Shown here one piece after another: positions 1 to 6,924 of a DNA stretch of 64,000 nt. This stretch comes from CAYRYU01 sp964428355. GTDB taxonomy: Bacteria > Muiribacteriota > Ozemobacteria > Ozemobacterales > Ozemobacteraceae. A program made the translations under genes and the position numbers. Within the stretch, counting starts at the first letter, position 1. Every line of letters starts with the position of its first letter. Where the stretch lies: contig CAYRYU010000001.1 in assembly GCA_964428355.1 (NCBI GenBank), forward strand, positions 186,001 through 250,000, in the 5' to 3' direction. A model generated the notes under the pieces. It was not told the DNA's origin, ran no database searches, and was given only the letters and a program-made list of their open reading frames with translations.

Positions 1-1089
1 GATTGCTCCGAACTTCCCGATCTTGTCGAAAACATGATCCAGGGTTTTGTAATCCTCGTTGTCGATCTCCCGCTTGAGTTTCTTCATGATGAAACGGACG
101 TATGATACGACCTTTTCCCGGGCAGTCTCGTTCTTCGGATCGGCATCCAGAAGCGCCTGGAACTTCGCGATCTTCGAAAGGATGATATCGATCGGAAACT
201 GGACCGCGAGTTTGTAGACGACGGTCTTTGCGATTGCACCGGTTATCTTGCTTCCGAGGAACGCACCGACGAAGGCCCCCACCGGCCCCGGGCACACCAC
301 CTCACCCACAATCGCCCCCAAAGAAGCTCCCCCAAGGGCGGCGAGACTTCCCGTCATGCACTTGAGGATGGTCAACCCCAGGAAGGAAGCCATCCCTCCG
401 CTTTGAAGGGCTCCCTTGACCACTTCGACGACCTTCATCTTGTCTGCCCTGCGGGCGTTGTCGATGATCTCGGCACTGGCAACAGCCATGGATTCCTTGG
501 AAAAACCGGTAAGGGTCTTAACAACCGCCTTTGCGACCACTCCCAGATCCGTGGTGGTGACAAACTTCAGAAAGCTTTCCGCCGCGGTCTTGAAGGCGAT
601 CCCTCCCCCGACTTCGACGACGGTCTTGGAAAGGTCGTAGAGGATTTTGTCCAGGGAGATCACCAGGTCACCCCTGAAAGAGAAGGAAATCCCCCCACCA
701 TCCGTCTTGAAATTCTCGAGGGTGAGATCCCAGGCGAGGTTTCCGTCGGAAGTCAGGTAGCGGTCCTCGCTCGTCAACTTCGAGGGGAGCTTTCCGGAAA
801 ACTTCAGGTTGCCACGGAACTCTATGAAAACCCTCTTGAGGTTCCGATCGTAGAACATCGCCCCGGTTTCCAATGAAAGATGTGGATTTCCGGCAAAATG
901 GGCGGGAAATTTCCGGGCTTGGGAGACTATGTTTTCCCCGATCTGGGCCAGGATGACTTCGGCTTTTCGGGCGAAAAGACTTCCTTTATCGGGTTCCTGC
1001 TGGGCGATGGTGGCCGACGGAATGAAAAGAGTCGCAAGAAACACCACCAAAAGCAGTTTCGGAATGAAGCGGCCTCTGAGTTGCCTCAT
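1..1089 (-). CDS. Secreted protein with glycine-rich hydrophobic segment, partial (runs off left edge)
   Basis: Reading the minus strand from the ATG at 1087-1089 gives 363 codons without a stop, so the 3' end lies outside the window. The start is supported by an immediate signal peptide (basic MRQLRGR, a hydrophobic stretch, then an alanine-type cleavage site near IAQQ). A beta-rich middle part is followed at about residues 235-285 by an Ala/Gly-rich hydrophobic region with small residues every third or fourth position (SLGAIVGEVV, AFVGAFLGSK), the pattern of glycine-zipper membrane hairpins. The last third is charged and helical. I recognise no family. It shares the signal peptide plus glycine-zipper architecture with the 850-residue protein at 6925-9477. 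Its promoter region lies in an assembly gap. Confidence 0.75.
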   Translation of the reverse strand, partial: MRQLRGRFIPKLLLVVFLATLFIPSATIAQQEPDKGSLFARKAEVILAQIGENIVSQARKFPAHFAGNPHLSLETGAMFYDRNLKRVFIEFRGNLKFSGKLPSKLTSEDRYLTSDGNLAWDLTLENFKTDGGGISFSFRGDLVISLDKILYDLSKTVVEVGGGIAFKTAAESFLKFVTTTDLGVVAKAVVKTLTGFSKESMAVASAEIIDNARRADKMKVVEVVKGALQSGGMASFLGLTILKCMTGSLAALGGASLGAIVGEVVCPGPVGAFVGAFLGSKITGAIAKTVVYKLAVQFPIDIILSKIAKFQALLDADPKNETAREKVVSYVRFIMKKLKREIDNEDYKTLDHVFDKIGKFGAI

Positions 1090-1116
1090 CGTTTCAAACC
1101 CACCCTTCGACTTTCA
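1062..1116. repeat. 55-bp direct duplicate, copy 1, left of N gap
   Basis: These 55 bases are identical to 1217-1271 on the other side of a run of exactly 100 N. The copy includes the first nine codons of the left-edge gene and its upstream region. An exact match of 55 bases ending right at the N run is best explained as an unresolved overlap of two contigs (55 is a common assembly k-mer), not a biological repeat. Confidence 0.85.
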
Positions 1117-1216
1117 NNNNNNNNNNNNNNNNNNNNNNNNNNNNNNNNNNNNNNNNNNNNNNNNNNNNNNNNNNNNNNNNNNNNNNNNNNNNNNNNNNNN
1201 NNNNNNNNNNNNNNNN
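1117..1216. other. Assembly gap (100 N)
   Basis: One hundred N. Flanked by the same 55-bp sequence on both sides, so the true distance is probably negative: the two contigs overlap and no sequence may be missing. Confidence 0.95.
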
Positions 1217-1271
1217 GAATGAAGCGGCCTCTGAGTTGCCTCATCGTTTCAAACCCACCCTTCGACTTTCA
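1217..1271. repeat. 55-bp direct duplicate, copy 2, right of N gap
   Basis: Exact copy of 1062-1116. It contains a second, spurious ATG and truncated beginning of the left-edge gene on the minus strand. It should be collapsed with copy 1. Confidence 0.85.
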
Positions 1272-1319
1272 AATTCGTTTTCCTGATCTATCATTATAAC
1301 AGAAAACTCGAGGAACCGG

Positions 1320-2774
1320 TTACTCTCGAAGGCTGCCGTGTCGCAGGCGGGCGGAAAACACGAACCTGAATACCCGGGTCGTCTTCCCGGAAATCCCTTC
1401 TTTCCCAGAAACTTCAAAATCCGAAATGATCCCCATCTCTTCGAGACGGCGGCCCAACTTCGTGACCGATTCGACATCCCGGGAAACCCCGGAAGCTTCG
1501 ATCCGGTGATCCCGGCGGACAAGGAGGCCCGAAAACCTTGCCAGGCACTTCCCCTCATCTACTTTCGCCCCATCCGCCGACCAGCAGGGGGAAACCTCCC
1601 TGAGTAGATCGATTATTCGCCGTGGGTTGATTCCCTCCGGCCCGGTTCCTGGGCCGGCCCTGAAAACCAATCTGGACGAAAGGTGGCAGATTAGGGGAAA
1701 ACGGCCATCAGTCCCGGGATCTGATGCTAGCGAGAATGAAACTGTCTCCAGTCGGACCCGGGTGCCATCGGTTGAACGAGCGGGGAAATTTTCGATGAAG
1801 AGGCCGGCCTTTTCGACCCCGAGTGAAAGGGACAGTTCGACGGGGACCTCCACCCCGAGATGGACGGTCTCGGGAATTCCGCATCTCGTTGAAAGGAGTT
1901 CGACTCCGTCCGTCGCCAGAAGTCTCGCCAGTTCTCCCACAAACTCGATCACCCTGCCTTCCGGGGGGCCGGAATGCACCGGTGGGGATTCACCTTGAAA
2001 CGAAGGGGTTGCCCGCCCACCGAAATGCCCGAGAAGATCGAATTTGTACCATCTCCTTTGCCCGGACTTCTGGACGTCGATTTCTCCCAGGAAGACCTCT
2101 GAAAGCCCGGGGGCCCGCGAAAGATCACCGGCGACACGGATGGTCCCGGAAAAGGTCTTTCCGAAACCCAAGATCCGGAAACTTCCGTTTTCTTCCACGC
2201 GGACTCGAGCCAACCATTCACTTCCCGTCGAGACCGCGGCTTCCGAAGAAGCCGTTGGCGAGGCAACCGGGGGAACGAAACCCGCCCGACTTTCAAGAGA
2301 GTCCAGAAACTGCAATACATCCCCGTTTCCCACGAGGTTGACCGGGACGCTTCCAACGCGGATTTCCGCCCCCAGCTCCACCGACGTCTCGGGAAAACCG
2401 GATCGGTCGCTCCCGCGGTGGGAAATGGTGAATGACATGATCCTGATCCGGTCTCCAGAAGATGAAGGTCCGCCCAGTTCCCTGAGAACCTCGAAAACGC
2501 GGGAACCGGACGCGATGATGCTCCAGAAAAGCGGAATCCGGCGAAACCCGGGTTCCAGGATGTCGGGGCTGACTTTCAGCTCCGTGACCATGGCCCCCCG
2601 CTTCCCCAGAGCGCCCCGAATCTCACCAATCATTTTCGAAATCGCCTCGTCAGAAAGACCCGGGGAACGCTCACCTCCGAAACACCGCCCCGAATTGATG
2701 GCGAGGAATCCGAGAAGAAGGAGCGCAAGAAAGAAAGGCCGGAACCGGTGATTTGACGAACCCCACTCGATCAT
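1320..2774 (-). CDS. Secreted protein of unknown function, possibly PilN/PilO-like
   Basis: The start at 2774 (MIEWGSSNHR...) is chosen over the longer open frame because AGGAG lies 8 bases upstream and a signal peptide follows at once (hydrophobic FLALLLLGFLAIN, residues 15-27). The product is 484 residues. Two stretches, about residues 55-160 and 385-484, have the alternating strand/helix character and phrases such as IEASGVSRD...LGRRLEEMG that resemble the periplasmic ferredoxin-like domains of type IV pilus PilN/PilO proteins; that is an impression from pattern only. There are no pilus genes nearby. It is transcribed away from the C11 peptidase lipoprotein gene, with 138 bp between the two starts. 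Function unknown. Confidence 0.7.
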   Translation of the reverse strand: MIEWGSSNHRFRPFFLALLLLGFLAINSGRCFGGERSPGLSDEAISKMIGEIRGALGKRGAMVTELKVSPDILEPGFRRIPLFWSIIASGSRVFEVLRELGGPSSSGDRIRIMSFTISHRGSDRSGFPETSVELGAEIRVGSVPVNLVGNGDVLQFLDSLESRAGFVPPVASPTASSEAAVSTGSEWLARVRVEENGSFRILGFGKTFSGTIRVAGDLSRAPGLSEVFLGEIDVQKSGQRRWYKFDLLGHFGGRATPSFQGESPPVHSGPPEGRVIEFVGELARLLATDGVELLSTRCGIPETVHLGVEVPVELSLSLGVEKAGLFIENFPARSTDGTRVRLETVSFSLASDPGTDGRFPLICHLSSRLVFRAGPGTGPEGINPRRIIDLLREVSPCWSADGAKVDEGKCLARFSGLLVRRDHRIEASGVSRDVESVTKLGRRLEEMGIISDFEVSGKEGISGKTTRVFRFVFSARLRHGSLRE

Positions 2775-2865
2775 TCGATACTCCTGGCCAATGAACCTAC
2801 CAGAATCCTTTTCCACCAACAACCACCAGGCCCATTTCCGGCCTGAGGAAGAAATTACAAAACAT

Positions 2866-2887
2866 CCCCCCACCCCTTGCGGGGGGG
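2866..2887. promoter_or_regulatory. G/C hairpin upstream of the C11 peptidase gene
   Basis: Six C, nine other bases and seven G can pair as a very stable short hairpin, 26 bp before the ATG at 2913 and between divergent genes. The 12-mer TCCCCCCACCCC beginning at 2865 recurs at 55808-55819, where it is again followed by a G run. Role unknown. Confidence 0.3.
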
Positions 2888-2912
2888 AAACCAAGGTGGT
2901 ACGCTCACCACG

Positions 2913-5219
2913 ATGGGCTTCAGAAAAACGATTCTTCTGATCTCGATTCCCGTTTTTGCGATGTTGGTGGGTTGCTCCGGCCAATCGGGGGGAAATTTCG
3001 TCTACAACTTCCCCTTCCCGACCGAGCTTTCGATTTCCGGCTCGATCGACCTCTCGGATGTGGCCGTTTCCCCCTTGCTCGGAGGCGTGCAGCCTTCCAT
3101 CCGCCAATCAGCGATCTATCCGAGTTTCCTGGACCATCGCGTTTTCAGGATCAAGGCTGAAGACGATCCCGGCGTTTCGGGCACCGCGGATCTGGAAGGG
3201 AAATTCGCCCTCACCGGCATTTCCCCGCGGGACCAGATCGTTTTGAAGGTAACCAATTCGGAACACCCGGGATTCGTCCTTGAATGGATGACGGTCTCTT
3301 CCGTCCTGATCGGACCGAAACAAGCCAAGGTCACGGTCTACTCCACCGCCCGGTCGTTCATCGCGAGGTTCCTCCGGAACCGCTACGGACGACGGATCGA
3401 CCCGGAACTCATCACGGACAAGCAGATCGCCCCCGTGGTGAATGCGATCACCAACATCCTCGAAAAGCATCCCGGACTGATTGCCGACGGCACTCCCCTC
3501 GACAAGGAGGCGAGCGTGTATCCCCTCGTCGCCGAGGCGGCGGCGGCTCTCGACAAGGCGGGGTCGGGCGAGTATCCCCGTGAATGGACGTTCCTGGTCT
3601 ACCAGGGCGGGGACAACGACCTGGATGCCCTCCTGCGGGCTGATATCGAGGAGATGAAAAAGGCGAACCTGTCGGGAAAGATCGCGGTCCTGGTCCAATC
3701 AGATTCTCCCGTCACGGGCCTCAGAAGGCTTTTCGTCGAGAAGGGCAAGGAAACGGTCCTGTACAAGATCCAGTCCTCGGATTCCGCGGACGCGCTGAAG
3801 ATAGCCGACTTCGTCGCCTGGGGCCAGAGGGCTTTTCCCGCGAAGAGGTTCGCCCTGATAATGGCCTCGCACGGACTGGGCTGGAGGAGCGCCGCCGAAA
3901 GCCGTGGAGTCGTAACCGACGATCCCGCCGATGCGGTGATGAACTTCGTGGCGTTGAAACAAGCGCTTCTCTATTCCATAACCTACTACGGGTCGTACGT
4001 CCGCCCGCTCGATCTCATCGGTTTCGACGCCTGCCTCATGGGACTCCTCGAAGTCGCCTTTCAGCTGAAGGATACGGGAAAGCACCTGGTTTTCTCGCAA
4101 GCCAACGAACCCGCCTACGGCTGGGGATACGAGTCCCTCTTCAACCGGATTTCGTCCTCCCCCGCGACCCTCGACGGACTTGCCCTCGGAAAACTCATGC
4201 TCGAGGAGTACCGGAACTTCTACGTTTCGAGCGGACTGGATTCCCGCTATTCGGGGACCCTATCCCTCGTCGATCTTGGAAAGATCGCGAACTGCGTCAC
4301 GGCATTCCAGAACTGGGCAAACCTCGTTTCGGCCAACATCTCAACCGTCAAGGGAGCCCTGCTGGGAATCCGGGATGCCCTGGCCGCCGCAACCGGAACG
4401 TTGACCGGGCCGGAACGTTTCCTGGTCCAGGCCTTCGAGTATACGGACTACCGCGACCTGATCGACCTCGTTACCGCCTTCAAATCCTCTTTTCCCCAGG
4501 GGAACTACCTCGTCGACGAGATCGAGGACACCGTTTCCGCGGCGGTTCCCGCCACGACGCGGTTCGGAACCAAGTATCTCCGGGCGCACGGGTTGTCGGT
4601 CTCGTTCCCCGCCCCGTGCGATTACACCGATTATCTGGGTTCCTCCACGGCAATTCCCTATTCGATGCTGGATTTTGCGAAAGCCACGTCCTGGGACGAA
4701 CTCCTGTTCTCCTTGAACAGCTCCTCGGCGACGGCCAAGGTCGACGGGCGAGGAATGAAAATAACGCTCAGCTGGAACAACCCGGCACCCCTCGACCTTT
4801 ACATCGGAGAACCGGATTCAGCCAGCCCACTTGATTCCAACAAGGCGATCTGGTTCTCGGCGGTTCAGGGTGCCCAGACTCCGAACGGGCAGTTCTCCCC
4901 CGACGTCACGAAAGCGGAACTGAACGCGGAGTCCTGGACTGCGGAACCCATGATCTTCCCCGGAAAATACTGGGTATTCGTCCATTTCCCGGTCAATCCG
5001 AGTTACGCGGGGGTGACGAACGCAACCCTCGAAGTGGCGACCCTGACATCGAAGGTCTTCTCGGTTTCCCGGAATGTTTCCTGCCCGAGCCTTTGGGAGG
5101 GCCTGATCGTAACCGTGACCAGAACCGGCATCACCGTCGAGGAAGTCCCCGCGCCGGTCATCGAGGAGAACCTTGCCCGCGGAATCCGCCGCCGGCTGGG
5201 TCTTCCGGAAATGAGATGA
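2913..5219 (+). CDS. Clostripain-family (C11) cysteine peptidase lipoprotein
   Basis: 768 residues from the ATG at 2913; the longer frame lacks a signal sequence upstream. MGFRKTILLI...LVGC is a lipoprotein signal with the lipobox cysteine at residue 21, so the protein is expected to be anchored in a membrane facing the periplasm or surface. Residues about 225-430 match the C11 (clostripain) fold: WTFLVYQGGDNDLD at the first strand, the catalytic His in ASHGLGW (His 320) and the catalytic Cys in GFDACLMG (Cys 374). C11 enzymes cleave after Arg or Lys and usually mature by self-cleavage. The N-terminal 130 residues look like a carboxypeptidase-regulatory/Ig-like beta domain and the C-terminal 120 residues like another beta-sandwich. 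The next gene starts near its stop codon. Confidence 0.88.
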   Translation: MGFRKTILLISIPVFAMLVGCSGQSGGNFVYNFPFPTELSISGSIDLSDVAVSPLLGGVQPSIRQSAIYPSFLDHRVFRIKAEDDPGVSGTADLEGKFALTGISPRDQIVLKVTNSEHPGFVLEWMTVSSVLIGPKQAKVTVYSTARSFIARFLRNRYGRRIDPELITDKQIAPVVNAITNILEKHPGLIADGTPLDKEASVYPLVAEAAAALDKAGSGEYPREWTFLVYQGGDNDLDALLRADIEEMKKANLSGKIAVLVQSDSPVTGLRRLFVEKGKETVLYKIQSSDSADALKIADFVAWGQRAFPAKRFALIMASHGLGWRSAAESRGVVTDDPADAVMNFVALKQALLYSITYYGSYVRPLDLIGFDACLMGLLEVAFQLKDTGKHLVFSQANEPAYGWGYESLFNRISSSPATLDGLALGKLMLEEYRNFYVSSGLDSRYSGTLSLVDLGKIANCVTAFQNWANLVSANISTVKGALLGIRDALAAATGTLTGPERFLVQAFEYTDYRDLIDLVTAFKSSFPQGNYLVDEIEDTVSAAVPATTRFGTKYLRAHGLSVSFPAPCDYTDYLGSSTAIPYSMLDFAKATSWDELLFSLNSSSATAKVDGRGMKITLSWNNPAPLDLYIGEPDSASPLDSNKAIWFSAVQGAQTPNGQFSPDVTKAELNAESWTAEPMIFPGKYWVFVHFPVNPSYAGVTNATLEVATLTSKVFSVSRNVSCPSLWEGLIVTVTRTGITVEEVPAPVIEENLARGIRRRLGLPEMR

Positions 5220-5257
5220 AAGTGTCTGAATCACGGCCATCAAGGTCGACGGAGACC

Positions 5258-5794
5258 ATGAATAGGTTGAAGACAGGGCGATTCAGTCTGTTGATTGGGG
5301 CGTCGCTTCTTTTTTGCCTTCCCATGGCGGCTCTGGCTGGACACGGTGGGCCGCGAAGGCCGGAACCGGTCGCCCTCGAGATCGGGATGCTCATCTTTTT
5401 CTGTTTGTGGGCGATCGCGGTCAAGATTGCAATGGTGAAAGACCTGTTGGCCAAGTATTTGAGAAAGGAGAAATCCGGGGTCTTCTTGATTCCGGTTTTT
5501 CTGCTAACGCTGGTTTCCTTCGGCTCAATGGCGCCCCTGCTACTGAACGTCCGAAAGGTCGACTCGATAACCGAGGCGATACTGGTATTGCTTCCCGCGA
5601 CCCTTTTCATTTCCGCCTGCGAAGCCTGGACCATGCAGTGGCTGGGGGGAACGGTCATCAGGCATCATTTCGAAGAAGTTCCGAGCCTGAAACGCCTTTT
5701 CCTGGCCTTCTCATGCGGGAACGGAGTCGCCCTCCTGGCGTCCATCCCGGTCGCATTCGTTATGATCGCGACTCTGGTCTTCCTTTCCTGGTAG
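5258..5794 (+). CDS. Small integral membrane protein, unknown
   Basis: 178 residues from ATG 5258. An upstream in-frame ATG at 5216 overlaps the stop of the peptidase gene (ATGA) and would add 14 residues; 5258 is preferred because a typical signal-like sequence begins there (MNRLKTGRFSLLIGASLLFCLPMAALAG is split between a basic start and a hydrophobic core), although a GGAG lies only 3 bases before it. Four hydrophobic segments follow, with a short cytoplasmic-type basic loop (KYLRKEKS). No conserved motif was recognised. Position directly behind the C11 lipoprotein gene suggests co-transcription and possibly translational coupling if the ATGA start is used. Confidence 0.6.
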   Translation: MNRLKTGRFSLLIGASLLFCLPMAALAGHGGPRRPEPVALEIGMLIFFCLWAIAVKIAMVKDLLAKYLRKEKSGVFLIPVFLLTLVSFGSMAPLLLNVRKVDSITEAILVLLPATLFISACEAWTMQWLGGTVIRHHFEEVPSLKRLFLAFSCGNGVALLASIPVAFVMIATLVFLSW

Positions 5795-5837
5795 GAGGGG
5801 TTCCCACTTCCACCAAGAACCAGGAAAAACCCGATTT

Positions 5838-6827
5838 TCAGAAGAACCTTAACATCCTGATTCTTACCCCAAAGATGAATTCCTTTTCCTTTCCCTGGGC
5901 GAGGAAGGAGTTGAAATTCACATGGAGTTCGTTGCTCAGCCCATCATTTTGAAAGTCGGAGACAAGTTCGGCTTGTGATCTATTTGAAAATGAACGAATG
6001 GCAATCCTTTTCAGTTCAGGAATGTAGCGGGAAATCCTTTCGCTCCCTGATGCCTCCGTTTTGACCGAAATGTCAAACATCGCCAGTTTGGGTGGCTGAT
6101 CGGTCGTTTTTGCTTCGATGTCTGTGATCATGGATTCCTGGAGCTCCACAGGCTCTTTCCTTTCTGGAGGCGGGACGGAATTCGGTGATGGCGTTGGCAG
6201 CTCACCAAAGGTATGAAAGGCTTTCTCATAGGAACCAAACAGAAGGGTGGCAAGGAAAAAACAAACACCAACGGAAAGCAAAATCAGGATCGCCTTGATT
6301 GGATTCTCTGGATCATCAGGGAACAGCTCCTCCGCCACTTCTCTTGTGAAGTCGGCTTCCTGGACAAGTTTCCTAAGGAGCTCCTTTGACAACCCAATCT
6401 CCTTGAGATCCTTGTCACGAACAGATGTTTTGAAATGCGCGCTGGGCTCAATTCTCAGCTCGGAAGAAATCGAACCAAGGATAAAACACTTCCTTTCTAC
6501 ATCCGTTGGGTAAAGGGAAAGGATTTTCTGGATGGAAAAGACAAGACTTCTTTTCTGGGATTGGGATGCAACCAGGTTGAAATAAAAAGAAAAACAATGG
6601 AGATCGAATGAAAGTTCTTCGAATCGGCTTCGATTCCTTACGGCGAGGTTGATCAACCCAACAACCGACTCGGTGAAAAGTGCTCTCTCTTCCTCCGTTT
6701 CCAACTTTTCGGGGATGTGGAAGGTATTGGGGGGAACAGTCTCAGCCAAAAAAACCTCTCGGAAGAAATTCTCTATCCGGTGAATTCTACCACTCTGGAA
6801 ATCCGCTTGGCAAGAACGTTTCACCAT
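5838..6827 (-). CDS. Single-pass membrane protein of unknown function, low G+C
   Basis: 329 residues. The first 170 are helical and charged without a signal peptide; one transmembrane segment follows at about 180-200 (ILILLSVGVCFFLATLLFG), then a Pro-rich linker (TPSPNSVPPP) and a C-terminal domain of about 110 residues rich in strands. With a long N-terminal cytoplasmic part and one central helix it could be an anti-sigma-like or sensor-like protein, but no such motif is visible. The region is poorer in G+C than its surroundings (26 of 60 bases in 6241-6300) and codon choice looks less biased, which may mean horizontal origin. There is no clear ribosome binding site at the ATG. The open frame is long and uninterrupted, so I accept it as a gene. 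Confidence 0.6.
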   Translation of the reverse strand: MVKRSCQADFQSGRIHRIENFFREVFLAETVPPNTFHIPEKLETEEERALFTESVVGLINLAVRNRSRFEELSFDLHCFSFYFNLVASQSQKRSLVFSIQKILSLYPTDVERKCFILGSISSELRIEPSAHFKTSVRDKDLKEIGLSKELLRKLVQEADFTREVAEELFPDDPENPIKAILILLSVGVCFFLATLLFGSYEKAFHTFGELPTPSPNSVPPPERKEPVELQESMITDIEAKTTDQPPKLAMFDISVKTEASGSERISRYIPELKRIAIRSFSNRSQAELVSDFQNDGLSNELHVNFNSFLAQGKEKEFIFGVRIRMLRFF

Positions 6828-6924
6828 GGAATGAAGACACGTCTACAAAGCGTCTTTCTGAGAAGGTTCTTTCCAAGGCAACGACAAAAAGAGGTTTGAA
6901 GCCCACCATTCCCCGTCGGGGGCG

